From Proteiniphilum sp. UBA5384 (GTDB taxonomy: Bacteria > Bacteroidota > Bacteroidia > Bacteroidales > Dysgonomonadaceae): 64,000 nucleotides of DNA. The stretch is taken from assembly GCF_002410825.1 (NCBI RefSeq), contig NZ_DHOS01000067.1, positions 119,139 through 183,138 of the forward strand, given 5' to 3'. Of the stretch, positions 24,924-33,522 are shown piece by piece; position 1 is the first letter of the stretch, and the number at the start of each line of letters is the position of its first letter. The translations under genes and the position numbers were made by a program. The notes beneath the pieces were generated by a model. That model made no database searches, was not told the origin of the DNA, and was given only the letters and a program-made list of their open reading frames with translations.

Positions 24924-27875
24924 ATGAGAAAATCCTTTTTTATACTGCTTCTACTGGCCGTTTATTATTCTGCTTTTTCTCAGGATACTGTGGAAAATTC
25001 CTTGAAACAGAAGTTGAATAAATCACTAACCAATATCTATCGGGAAACGCTGCTACGCCCGGGAAAAGTGACGGTGGACAGCATCGCCATCAACGAAAGG
25101 GGAAAAAACATAGAGCTTCACACCAACCTGTCACTTTCCTACCTTCCCATGCGGGAGAATACTGTCTTTCAAATATACGATAGCGTGCGCTACCATCTTC
25201 CCTCAATACAAAAAAAATACACTATAAGTATTTTCTCCGACGGACAGGAGATCAGCCATCTGGTTCCTAATTATTTCCGCGATAAGCAGAAAGACAAGAA
25301 TCGGATGATCGCACATAAGGTAAAGAAACCACTTGTCACCAATATTTCTTCTCCGGTAGAAGATTTCGAAAAAGGACTACAGAATAACCATATCGCGCTG
25401 TGGCAAAGTCACGGCTGGTACTATGAACAAAAGCTCGGACGATGGGAATGGCAACGGGCACGCATTTTCCGGACAGTGGAAGATCTATATACCCAAAGCT
25501 ATGTATTACCCTTTCTGGTGCCAATGCTTGAAAATGCAGGTGCCAATGTACTGATGCCGCGTGAACGGGATTACAACAAGGTAGAACTGATCATTGATAA
25601 TGACCAACAATCTCAAAGATACGGCAATTCTCAATACAGTGAAACCAATGGAAAGGAAAAGTGGAGAAATGCCTATTTACCCGGTTTTAGCCATTCCAAA
25701 GAGATCTATCGGGATGGAGAGAACCCCTTTCTGATGGGGGGTGCCAGACAGGTTAAAACCATACACAGGGGAGAGGAAAGCCTCGCCGAATGGCGACCTG
25801 ACATTCCAGAAGAGGGAAAATATGGTGTTTATATCTCCTATCAAACACTGAAAAGCAGTAGTGAGGACGCACTTTATAGCGTATACCATGCCGGAGGAAA
25901 AACCGATTTTCATGTCAACCAGCAAATGGGTGGCGGCACCTGGATATTTTTAGGTTATTTTCAGTTCTACAAAGGTGATAACCATAAAATAACACTTTCC
26001 AACAGGAGTAGTCGTGCCGGCAGGATTATCACTGCCGATGCAGTAAAGATAGGCGGAGGAATGGGAAATATAGGAAGATCCGAGATAAGCGGTTACCCAC
26101 GTTATACCGAAGGAGCGCGTTATTGGATGCAGTGGGCAGGCATACCCGACAGTGTATACAACCGTACCGACGGGAAGGACGATTATATCGATGACTATGC
26201 GTCACGCGGTGCATGGGTTAACTGGTTGGCGGGAGGTTCATCAGCACTTCCCGGGGAAGAAGGCCTCCATATCCCTTTGGACTTGGCTTTCGCATTTCAT
26301 ACCGATGCAGGCACTTTCTGGGGTGATACTATCGTCGGTACACTCGGTATCTATATGACACATTTCAACAACGAACTGTTTGAAAACGGAAAATCAAGGT
26401 GGGCTTCGCGCGATCTTTCCGAACTGGTAATGGATGAAATCGTAAAGGATATCAGAAGTAATTTCGAGCCCGATTGGACGCGTCGTCATCTCTGGAACCG
26501 CTCCTATGCCGAAGCACGAATGCCAAACGTACCCACTATGTTGTTGGAGTTGCTATCACATCAGAACTTTGCTGATATGCGCTACGGGCTGGATCCTTCC
26601 TTCCGGTTTATGGTAAGCCGGTCTATTTATAAGGGAATGCTCAAGTTCCTGGCAACCCAATACAACCGTCCATATATAGTACAACCACTACCGGTTAAAG
26701 AATTCAGTACCCGTTTCTCAGGTGATAACGAAGTAGAATTAAAATGGCAACCGACCTATGATGCGGCAGAACCATCAGCAACTCCTTCCCGGTATATCAT
26801 CTATACACGTCTCAACACTGGGGGATTTGATAACGGGATTATGATAAATAACAATAACTGCCGCATATCCATTCAGAAAGATAGCATCTACAGCTTTAAA
26901 GTGGTAGCAGTAAACGACGGAGGAATCAGTTTCCCTTCGGAGATCCTCTCTGTCTGCCGGAAGACACATCAACAAGGAGAAGCAATAATTGTCAACGGGT
27001 TTACAAGGATATCGGCTCCATTCAGTTTTACCACTTCCGAAGATAGCATCGCCGGATTTTTTGGAAATGAAGACAATGGCGTTCCTTATATCGCCGACCA
27101 CCATTTTATCGGTCAGATGCATGAATTCCGCAGGATAATCCCCTGGATGGACGACGACTCTTCCGGATTCGGAGACAGCGATGCGAATTACGAAACCACC
27201 GCAATTGCCGGAAACACTTTCGATTATCCCTTTATTCATGGGCAAGCCTTTGCCGAAGCTGGGTATTCATTTGTCTCCTCATCCGCGGCTGCCATTGAAA
27301 AGAAAGCCGTATCTTTACAATCCTATAAGGTTGTGGATTGGATACTGGGAAAACAGCGGGAATGGACGGTAGCACGGGGAGCTAAACCTCCACGCTTTAA
27401 AACCTTCTCCAAACCAAACCAGGAGATAATCACCGATTACTGTAATACTGGTGGAAACATCATCATCAGTGGTGCCTTTGTAGGAACCGACCTATGGGAT
27501 AATCCACACGCTACTACAGAAGATAGGAAATGGGCGCAAAATATTCTCAAGTACAAATGGAGAAATAACTATGGAGCTGTCACCGGACAAATCAAGGCTG
27601 TATCTTCACCCTTCCCTGCCCTCCAAGGAAACTGGACCTACTATCACACCCTCAACAGTGAGAGTTATGTGGTGGAACATCCCGATGCCATTGAACCGGC
27701 AGATAAGAATGCTTTTACCGTCTTTCGTTATTCCGAAAACAATTTAAGCGCCGGCATCCTATATAAAGGAGAACAATATAGCACAGCCATTCTGGGATTT
27801 CCCATTGAGGCCGTCAAAAGCCGGGAGGATCGTAACCAATTGGTAAAAGGGCTGGTTGATGTGATGATGCGGTGA
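24924..27875 (+). CDS. N-acetylmuramoyl-L-alanine amidase-like protein with golvesin-C-type insertion
   Basis: The 983-residue exported protein starts with a signal peptide ending SAFSQ. The amidase_3 fold appears in two parts: an N-terminal segment (about 150-230, IALWQSHGWYYE... LENAGANVLMPRERD) and a C-terminal segment with AFAFHTDAG, GIYMTHFNN and VPTMLLELLSHQNFADMRY, which match the Zn/His, strand and Glu motifs of the family. Between them (about 270-390) lies a golvesin-C/xanthan-lyase-like beta domain (ADAVKIGGGMGNI). A fibronectin-like module (about 570-660) and a further domain of unknown type follow. It would release stem peptides from MurNAc, yielding denuded glycans for the GHL10 enzyme. 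Annotations of such proteins as xanthan lyase are probably misleading. Confidence 0.82.
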   Translation: MRKSFFILLLLAVYYSAFSQDTVENSLKQKLNKSLTNIYRETLLRPGKVTVDSIAINERGKNIELHTNLSLSYLPMRENTVFQIYDSVRYHLPSIQKKYTISIFSDGQEISHLVPNYFRDKQKDKNRMIAHKVKKPLVTNISSPVEDFEKGLQNNHIALWQSHGWYYEQKLGRWEWQRARIFRTVEDLYTQSYVLPFLVPMLENAGANVLMPRERDYNKVELIIDNDQQSQRYGNSQYSETNGKEKWRNAYLPGFSHSKEIYRDGENPFLMGGARQVKTIHRGEESLAEWRPDIPEEGKYGVYISYQTLKSSSEDALYSVYHAGGKTDFHVNQQMGGGTWIFLGYFQFYKGDNHKITLSNRSSRAGRIITADAVKIGGGMGNIGRSEISGYPRYTEGARYWMQWAGIPDSVYNRTDGKDDYIDDYASRGAWVNWLAGGSSALPGEEGLHIPLDLAFAFHTDAGTFWGDTIVGTLGIYMTHFNNELFENGKSRWASRDLSELVMDEIVKDIRSNFEPDWTRRHLWNRSYAEARMPNVPTMLLELLSHQNFADMRYGLDPSFRFMVSRSIYKGMLKFLATQYNRPYIVQPLPVKEFSTRFSGDNEVELKWQPTYDAAEPSATPSRYIIYTRLNTGGFDNGIMINNNNCRISIQKDSIYSFKVVAVNDGGISFPSEILSVCRKTHQQGEAIIVNGFTRISAPFSFTTSEDSIAGFFGNEDNGVPYIADHHFIGQMHEFRRIIPWMDDDSSGFGDSDANYETTAIAGNTFDYPFIHGQAFAEAGYSFVSSSAAAIEKKAVSLQSYKVVDWILGKQREWTVARGAKPPRFKTFSKPNQEIITDYCNTGGNIIISGAFVGTDLWDNPHATTEDRKWAQNILKYKWRNNYGAVTGQIKAVSSPFPALQGNWTYYHTLNSESYVVEHPDAIEPADKNAFTVFRYSENNLSAGILYKGEQYSTAILGFPIEAVKSREDRNQLVKGLVDVMMR

Positions 27876-27876
27876 T

Positions 27877-27903
27877 AACTGGTAATTAATAATTGGTAAT
27901 TAA
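27877..27903 (+). repeat. Degenerate intergenic repeat (AATTGGTAATTA type)
   Basis: GGTAATTA occurs twice here (as CTGGTAATTA and ATTGGTAATTA), directly after the amidase stop. Similar words occur at 30826-30842 and 46041-46061, also between genes. Confidence 0.45.
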
Positions 27904-29358
27904 ATGGGACAAATAAACGCTTTTATTCTTTTTACGCAACCGGAACAAGCAAGAAAAACTATAGAGGTACTAAAACAATCGGAACTGATACAAGAAATTT
28001 TTCTGCTTACACCCGATGAAACGGTCGCAACTACGGAAGGTTGTGACAAAATCGTTATCGATAAATTACAAAGCACGGAGACGGTCAAAAAAATCGCAGA
28101 TAGATCCACTACCGGTTACTCGCTCATCTTTCAGAAACCGTCCGTACTGAAACCAGGGTATTTCGCCCTCGAACGAATGACCCGTATTGCCGAAGACACC
28201 CGCGCAGGGATGGTCTATGCCGATTACTATGCAATCACCAACGGCGAAAAGAAGAATCATCCTGTCATTGATTATCAGGAGGGAAGCCTGCGCGATGATT
28301 TTAATTTCGGATCATTATTGCTTTACAATGCCGATACTTTAAAAGAAGCCGCGGCAAGGATGGATGAAAACTACCAATTTGCGGGACTGTATGACCTGCG
28401 GCTCAAAGTATCACAACACCATCCCCTGGTACACATCAATGAATATCTTTATTCTGAAATAGAAGAAGACACACGCGCCTCGGGCGAAAAGATATTCGAT
28501 TACGTGGACCCCAAAAACCGTCAGGTGCAGATCGAGATGGAACTGGCATGTACTCAACATCTCAAACAGATAGGAGCCTATCTGACACCTCAATTTAAGG
28601 AGATCGAATTCAATCAACACCATTTCGAATATGAAGCTTCGGTCATCATTCCGGTACGCAACCGCGTCAAGACTATTAAGGATGCTATTGACTCTGTGTT
28701 GAGACAAAAGACCAATTTCCCCTTCAACCTTATTGTAGTGGATAATTACTCTACTGACGGCACTTCGGACGCTATTGATAAATTCAAAGAAAATAAACGA
28801 TTAATACATATTATCCCTGAAAGGGACGACCTGGGTATCGGCGGATGCTGGAATCTGGGTGTGCATCACCCTAAATGCGGTAAGTTTGCCGTACAACTCG
28901 ACAGCGACGATGTCTATAGCAGGAAAGATACGCTGCAAAAAATAGTTGATGCTTTCTATGAACAGCAATGCGCCATGGTGGTCGGCACTTACCGAATGAC
29001 CAACTTTGATATGGAAGAGATTCCGCCGGGCGTCATCGACCACCGCGAATGGACACCCGATAACGGTCGGAATAACGCACTGCGCATCAATGGGCTGGGT
29101 GCACCCCGCGCTTTCTATACACCTGTACTGCGTAATATCAAGGTACCCAACACCAGTTACGGTGAAGATTACGCCTTGGGATTGAATATCTCACGCCACT
29201 ATCAAATTGGGCGTATTTATGACGTGCTTTACCTCTGCCGTCGATGGGAAGACAATAGCGATGCCTCACTTGATGTGGTGAAAATGAATGCGCATGACCT
29301 TTATAAAGACAGGATCAGGACATGGGAACTATTGGCAAGGAAAAATATTAGCAAGTGA
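27904..29358 (+). CDS. Two-module family 2 glycosyltransferase
   Basis: The 484-residue protein has no signal peptide or clear membrane helix. The C-terminal half (about 240-484) is a GT2 fold: ASVIIPVRNRVKTIKDAIDSVLRQ, VVDNYSTDGT, the nucleotide/metal motif LDSDD (about 337), and an acidic GEDYALGL near 418. The N-terminal half (about 1-230) looks like a second, degenerate GT-A domain (SLIFQKPSVLKPGYFALERM, VYADYY, YDLRLKVS) without a DxD. Its stop codon lies inside a 19-nt repeat. It is placed between the amidase and SpoIID-like genes of a degradative cluster, so its acceptor is a puzzle; it could modify a surface or cell-wall polymer. Confidence 0.85.
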   Translation: MGQINAFILFTQPEQARKTIEVLKQSELIQEIFLLTPDETVATTEGCDKIVIDKLQSTETVKKIADRSTTGYSLIFQKPSVLKPGYFALERMTRIAEDTRAGMVYADYYAITNGEKKNHPVIDYQEGSLRDDFNFGSLLLYNADTLKEAAARMDENYQFAGLYDLRLKVSQHHPLVHINEYLYSEIEEDTRASGEKIFDYVDPKNRQVQIEMELACTQHLKQIGAYLTPQFKEIEFNQHHFEYEASVIIPVRNRVKTIKDAIDSVLRQKTNFPFNLIVVDNYSTDGTSDAIDKFKENKRLIHIIPERDDLGIGGCWNLGVHHPKCGKFAVQLDSDDVYSRKDTLQKIVDAFYEQQCAMVVGTYRMTNFDMEEIPPGVIDHREWTPDNGRNNALRINGLGAPRAFYTPVLRNIKVPNTSYGEDYALGLNISRHYQIGRIYDVLYLCRRWEDNSDASLDVVKMNAHDLYKDRIRTWELLARKNISK

Positions 29359-29371
29359 AAAGTGAAAAATG
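29353..29371 (+). repeat. 19-nt repeat overlapping the glycosyltransferase stop
   Basis: AAGTGAAAAGTGAAAAATG occurs here and on the minus strand at 51668-51686. In both places it supplies the stop codon TGA of the gene it follows. Confidence 0.55.
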
Positions 29372-29420
29372 GAGAGTGGAGAGTAAAGAGTGAAAATGGA
29401 CGAAAACTGTTATAAATAAA

Positions 29421-30743
29421 ATGAGTGAACCATTGATTCAGGTAGGAATATTATTGAGACAACAGAAAATTGATTTTTTACTGTCCACCGGTTATAAGTT
29501 GCATGGAAAAGAAATGCAACCGGGTGATTATTCGGTTGAGGTGGCAAACGGAAAGATTCTTTTTAATGGAGAAACGTTTGATGAACTTATTTTCGAAGCC
29601 GGAGACATACACCAGAATGCTTTCGGATTAATGAACGTGATTATCGGAGTACAGTTCCATTGGGAACGAAAAGAAAACCAACAATTTTTGGGTAGCCTGA
29701 AATTTATTGTGGAAAACAACAGTATTTCGGCAATTAATATCGTTGCATTGGAAGATTATCTTACCAGCGTAATCTCATCCGAAATGAGCGCTACCAGTTC
29801 AGAGGAGTTACTCAAAGCACATGCCGTCATCTCTAGAAGTTGGCTACTGGCACAAATCCAAAAGAGTCAAACTCTTGAAAGCTCCGTAATCGGCTACCGG
29901 ACTTCATTTGAAACGCCTACAGAGATATTTCGCTGGTACGACCGGGAAAACCATGAGCGGTTTGACGTTTGCGCCGACGACCATTGTCAGCGTTATCAGG
30001 GAATTACCCGTCAGTCCACTGATCTGGTAAAGAAAGTAATCAGGGAGACTCGGGGAGAAGTACTCCACTATAACGGCACCATTTGTGATGCCCGCTTTTC
30101 TAAATGTTGCGGTGGCATAATGGAGACATTCGAAAATGTATGGGAACCTGTGCCACATCCTTATCTACAGGCAAGACCAGATAATACCGAAGATTCGCTC
30201 CTACCCGACCTGACCATCGAGGAAAATGCCGAAGAATGGATCCGCACCTCTCCTCCAGCCTTCTGTAATACACAGGATGTAATTGTATTAAGACAGGTAT
30301 TGAATGATTATGACCGGGAAACAGCTGATTTCTACCGATGGAAGACAACCTATACCCAGAAAGAGTTTTCCTCTATTATCAGGGAGCGTTCAGGAATCGA
30401 TTTCGGAGAAATTATTGCCCTGCAAGCACTCGAAAGGGGTGCTTCAGGTCGTATTATCCGACTGAAAATCATTGGTACAGAAAGGGTGATGACAATAGGG
30501 AAAGAACTGGAAATCCGACGCATCTTATCGAAGTCTCACCTCTACAGTTCAGCATTCGTCGTGGATACCGAAGATGAAGATGACATGGGAATTCCTCAGA
30601 AATTCATATTCACTGGTGCAGGATGGGGCCATGGCGTTGGATTATGTCAGATAGGAGCCGCCATTATGGCCAAAAAGGGACAGGGTTATCTTAAAATACT
30701 GACGCATTATTTTCCTCAATCGGAAACAGTAAAAAATTATTGA
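29421..30743 (+). CDS. SpoIID/LytB-domain protein without a signal peptide
   Basis: The 440-residue protein has the SpoIID fold: an N-terminal IQVGILL strand, then EDYLTSVISSEMSATSSEELLKAHAVISRSWLLAQ (about 110-145) with the catalytic-type Glu, FSKCCGG (about 231), and GAGWGHGVGLCQIGA (about 397-411) near the C-terminus. B. subtilis SpoIID is a lytic transglycosylase that needs denuded glycan strands. The domain starts at residue 5, and an in-frame stop at 29391 with no start codon between leaves no room for an export signal, so the protein looks cytoplasmic. Its neighbours (AmpG, NamZ, MurTKQ) support a role in cell-wall glycan processing, possibly on imported fragments. Confidence 0.87.
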   Translation: MSEPLIQVGILLRQQKIDFLLSTGYKLHGKEMQPGDYSVEVANGKILFNGETFDELIFEAGDIHQNAFGLMNVIIGVQFHWERKENQQFLGSLKFIVENNSISAINIVALEDYLTSVISSEMSATSSEELLKAHAVISRSWLLAQIQKSQTLESSVIGYRTSFETPTEIFRWYDRENHERFDVCADDHCQRYQGITRQSTDLVKKVIRETRGEVLHYNGTICDARFSKCCGGIMETFENVWEPVPHPYLQARPDNTEDSLLPDLTIEENAEEWIRTSPPAFCNTQDVIVLRQVLNDYDRETADFYRWKTTYTQKEFSSIIRERSGIDFGEIIALQALERGASGRIIRLKIIGTERVMTIGKELEIRRILSKSHLYSSAFVVDTEDEDDMGIPQKFIFTGAGWGHGVGLCQIGAAIMAKKGQGYLKILTHYFPQSETVKNY

Positions 30744-30825
30744 TGACTAATGACTAATTATGAGATATGAATTATATTGAAAAGGAAAATATTATCATGG
30801 CAAATCAAAAACGACAAAAAGTAAT

Positions 30826-30842
30826 ATCTAATTGGTAATTAT
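30826..30842 (+). repeat. Degenerate intergenic repeat (AATTGGTAATTA type)
   Basis: TCTAATTGGTAATTATA just before ampG repeats the word found after the amidase gene (27877-27903). Confidence 0.4.
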
Positions 30843-30848
30843 ATAGCG

Positions 30849-32120
30849 ATGAAAACAACACGCAATCCCTGGACATGGATACCTACCTTGTACTTTGCCG
30901 AAGGATTACCTTATGTGGCAGTTATGGTCATTTCAGTTGTCATGTACAAACGATTTGGGTTATCGAATACAGAGATAGCCCTATACAGCAGCTGGCTCTA
31001 CCTTCCATGGGTTATCAAACCGGTCTGGAGCCCGTTTGTGGATATCCTGAAAACCAAAAGGTGGTGGATCGTGTCTATGCAGTTGCTCATAGGCGCCGGA
31101 TTCGCAGGTATCGCCTTTACCCTCCCCACCCCTTTCTTCCTGCAAGCATCACTTGCTTTCTTCTGGCTGATGGCTTTCAGCTCCGCCACGCATGATATTG
31201 CAGCCGACGGCTTTTATATGCTTGCACTGGACGATTCACAACAGTCGTTCTTTGTCGGTATCCGTAGCACCTTTTACCGTCTGGCCTCCATTACCGGACA
31301 AGGATTACTGATTATTCTGGCTGGCTTCCTCGAGACAAGTACCGGCAACATCTCTTATGCATGGAGTATCACTTTTTTCATCCTGGCCGGACTATTTATC
31401 GCGTTCTTTGCGTGGCATCGCTTTGTATTGCCACATCCTGCGAGCGACACGGGAAAAATGGCACATACTCCAAATGACATTCTGATCGAATTCGGCAATA
31501 CAATCAAAACCTTTTTCACGAAAAAGGGAATTGGAGTGGCTATTGCCTTTATGCTGCTATACAGACTGGCTGAAGCCATGCTGGTGAAACTTACTTACCC
31601 ATTTCTGCTGGACGGACGTGAGCAGGGAGGTCTGGGATTAAGCACTCAGGATGCAGGTATAGCGTATGGAACAGTAGGAGTGTTAGCACTTACGTTAGGC
31701 GGCATTGTAGGAGGGATAGTAGCTTCCAGAAAGGGATTAAAATACTGGATATGGCCTATGGCACTGACCATTACACTTCCTAACATCGCCTACCTTTTGT
31801 TGGCAATATACCAACCTGAGAATTTTATTTGGGTAAATCTGGCGGTAGCCACCGAACAGTTCGGTTATGGCTTCGGATTCACAGCTTATATGCTTTTCCT
31901 GATCTATTTCTCCCAAGGTGAACATAAGACAGCACATTATTCTATCTGCACGGGATTTATGGCACTGGGAATGATGCTCCCGGGCATGATTGCCGGCTGG
32001 ATCCAGGAACAGTTGGGCTACGTGAATTTCTTTATCTTCATCGTGATAGCCATTATCCCGACACTTGTACTTATTCCCTTTTTAAAGATTGACAAGGAAT
32101 TCGGAAAAGCGAAAAACTGA
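30849..32120 (+). CDS. ampG: AmpG-type muropeptide permease
   Basis: The 423-residue major-facilitator protein has about 12 predicted membrane helices. AmpG imports GlcNAc-anhydroMurNAc (with or without peptide) across the inner membrane. Family features are the N-terminal PTLYFAEGLPY, the WLYLPWVIKPVWSPFVD loop, and ATHDIAADGF near residue 118. It sits between the SpoIID-like gene and namZ and supplies an import route for muropeptides in parallel to MurT. I do not see AnmK or LdcA in the window, which would be needed to process anhydro-MurNAc peptides. Confidence is high for AmpG family, moderate for the exact substrate. Confidence 0.88.
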   Translation: MKTTRNPWTWIPTLYFAEGLPYVAVMVISVVMYKRFGLSNTEIALYSSWLYLPWVIKPVWSPFVDILKTKRWWIVSMQLLIGAGFAGIAFTLPTPFFLQASLAFFWLMAFSSATHDIAADGFYMLALDDSQQSFFVGIRSTFYRLASITGQGLLIILAGFLETSTGNISYAWSITFFILAGLFIAFFAWHRFVLPHPASDTGKMAHTPNDILIEFGNTIKTFFTKKGIGVAIAFMLLYRLAEAMLVKLTYPFLLDGREQGGLGLSTQDAGIAYGTVGVLALTLGGIVGGIVASRKGLKYWIWPMALTITLPNIAYLLLAIYQPENFIWVNLAVATEQFGYGFGFTAYMLFLIYFSQGEHKTAHYSICTGFMALGMMLPGMIAGWIQEQLGYVNFFIFIVIAIIPTLVLIPFLKIDKEFGKAKN

Positions 32121-32136
32121 TGTGACAAGGTGATGA

Positions 32137-32166
32137 TTTACTGATATGATAATTTACTGATCCCGA
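32137..32166 (-). repeat. Dispersed intergenic repeat, copy 2
   Basis: Read on the minus strand this matches 1265-1294, with an identical first 15 bases. A small hairpin (TCCCGAT/ATCGGGA, 32161-32176) overlaps its end. Confidence 0.6.
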
Positions 32167-32205
32167 TAAATCGGGACGAATAGTGTTGATGAAGCTAATA
32201 ATAAT

Positions 32206-33441
32206 ATGAATAAATTTTTACTGTTTATAGCATTCGGCCTGCTTATCCATTTGACCTCTTCCGCACAAAAGATAAACATAAAGACGGGAATCGAAGTGTT
32301 GAAAGAGTCCAATTTTAAAGTGTTGCAAGGAAAACGGGTGGGATTGATAACCAATCCAACGGGAGTCGATAACCACTTGAAGTCGACCATCGATATTCTG
32401 CATGAAGCTCCCAACGTGCAACTGATTGCCCTTTACGGTCCTGAACATGGCGTACGGGGAGATGTACACGCCGGAGATAAGATCGAATCATTTACCGATC
32501 CCAATACCGGAGTACCCGTCCATTCACTCTACGGAGCCACCCGGAAGCCTACCCAAGAGATGCTGGAAGGAGTAGATGTACTTGTTTATGATATCCAGGA
32601 TATCGGATGTCGCTCCTATACTTACATCTCAACCATGTACCTGGCGATGCAGGCAGCAGCAGAAAACGATATCGAATTCGTGGTACTCGACCGGCCGAAT
32701 CCGTTGGGAGGACTCAAAGTAGAAGGAAACCTGGTAGAAGAAGGATTCTTCTCTTTCGTAAGCCAACTTAGAATCCCGTATGTATACGGCCTGACTTGTG
32801 GTGAACTGGCCGAAATGCTTATCGGCGAAAAGATGATTGCACAGCCTTGTAAATTGACGGTGATAAAGATGAAAAAGTGGCGTCGTAAAATGAACTTCGA
32901 AGAAACAGGCTTACCCTGGGTTCCTACCTCACCTCATATACCTTTCGCCCATTCAGCCTATTTTTATCCTGTTTCGGGAATATTAGGCGAACTGGGCTAT
33001 ATATCCATCGGTGTAGGTTATACATTGCCTTTTGAGATGTTTGCCGCCAACTGGATCAATGCCGAAGAATTTGCCCGGGGACTCAACGCGAAACGGCTGT
33101 CGGGAGTTATTTTTCGTCCTATCCATCTAAAACCATATTATGCGGTTGGACAAGGAAACAACTTTCAGGGAGTACAAATATACCTCACCGATTTTCAAAA
33201 AGCGCGTCTGTCAGATATCCAGTTTCATGTAATGGAGGTAGCCGCAGCACTCTATCCTGACAAGAAAGTGTTCGATCACGCTCCTGAAAATAGGTTTAAC
33301 ATGTTCGACAAAGTGAGTGGCAGCGATTTTATCCGTCTTGAATTTTCCAAAAATCATCGTTTTGCAGATATCCAATCCTACTGGACAAAAGATGAGGAAA
33401 CTTTCAAAAAATTATCAAAGAAATATTACCTTTACAAATAG
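32206..33441 (+). CDS. namZ: Exo-beta-N-acetylmuramidase NamZ (DUF1343, GH171)
   Basis: NamZ removes terminal MurNAc from the non-reducing end of peptidoglycan glycans. The 411-residue protein has a signal peptide ending TSSAQ (about 1-21) and the DUF1343 domain: GKRVGLITNPTGVD, LYGPEHGVRG with the proposed catalytic Glu80, VYDIQDIGCRSYTY and DRPNPLGG. It should act in the periplasm. MurT, which takes up the released MurNAc, is encoded directly downstream, and AmpG directly upstream. The same family partners are encoded together in Tannerella forsythia. Function follows from family and context. Confidence 0.93.
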   Translation: MNKFLLFIAFGLLIHLTSSAQKINIKTGIEVLKESNFKVLQGKRVGLITNPTGVDNHLKSTIDILHEAPNVQLIALYGPEHGVRGDVHAGDKIESFTDPNTGVPVHSLYGATRKPTQEMLEGVDVLVYDIQDIGCRSYTYISTMYLAMQAAAENDIEFVVLDRPNPLGGLKVEGNLVEEGFFSFVSQLRIPYVYGLTCGELAEMLIGEKMIAQPCKLTVIKMKKWRRKMNFEETGLPWVPTSPHIPFAHSAYFYPVSGILGELGYISIGVGYTLPFEMFAANWINAEEFARGLNAKRLSGVIFRPIHLKPYYAVGQGNNFQGVQIYLTDFQKARLSDIQFHVMEVAAALYPDKKVFDHAPENRFNMFDKVSGSDFIRLEFSKNHRFADIQSYWTKDEETFKKLSKKYYLYK

Positions 33442-33522
33442 TATGCTTCACGCGATAATAGCTGCGCCGATAAAAATTGTCAATTGTCAGTTAATAATCA
33501 GCAATCAGTAGTTTTAAAATAT

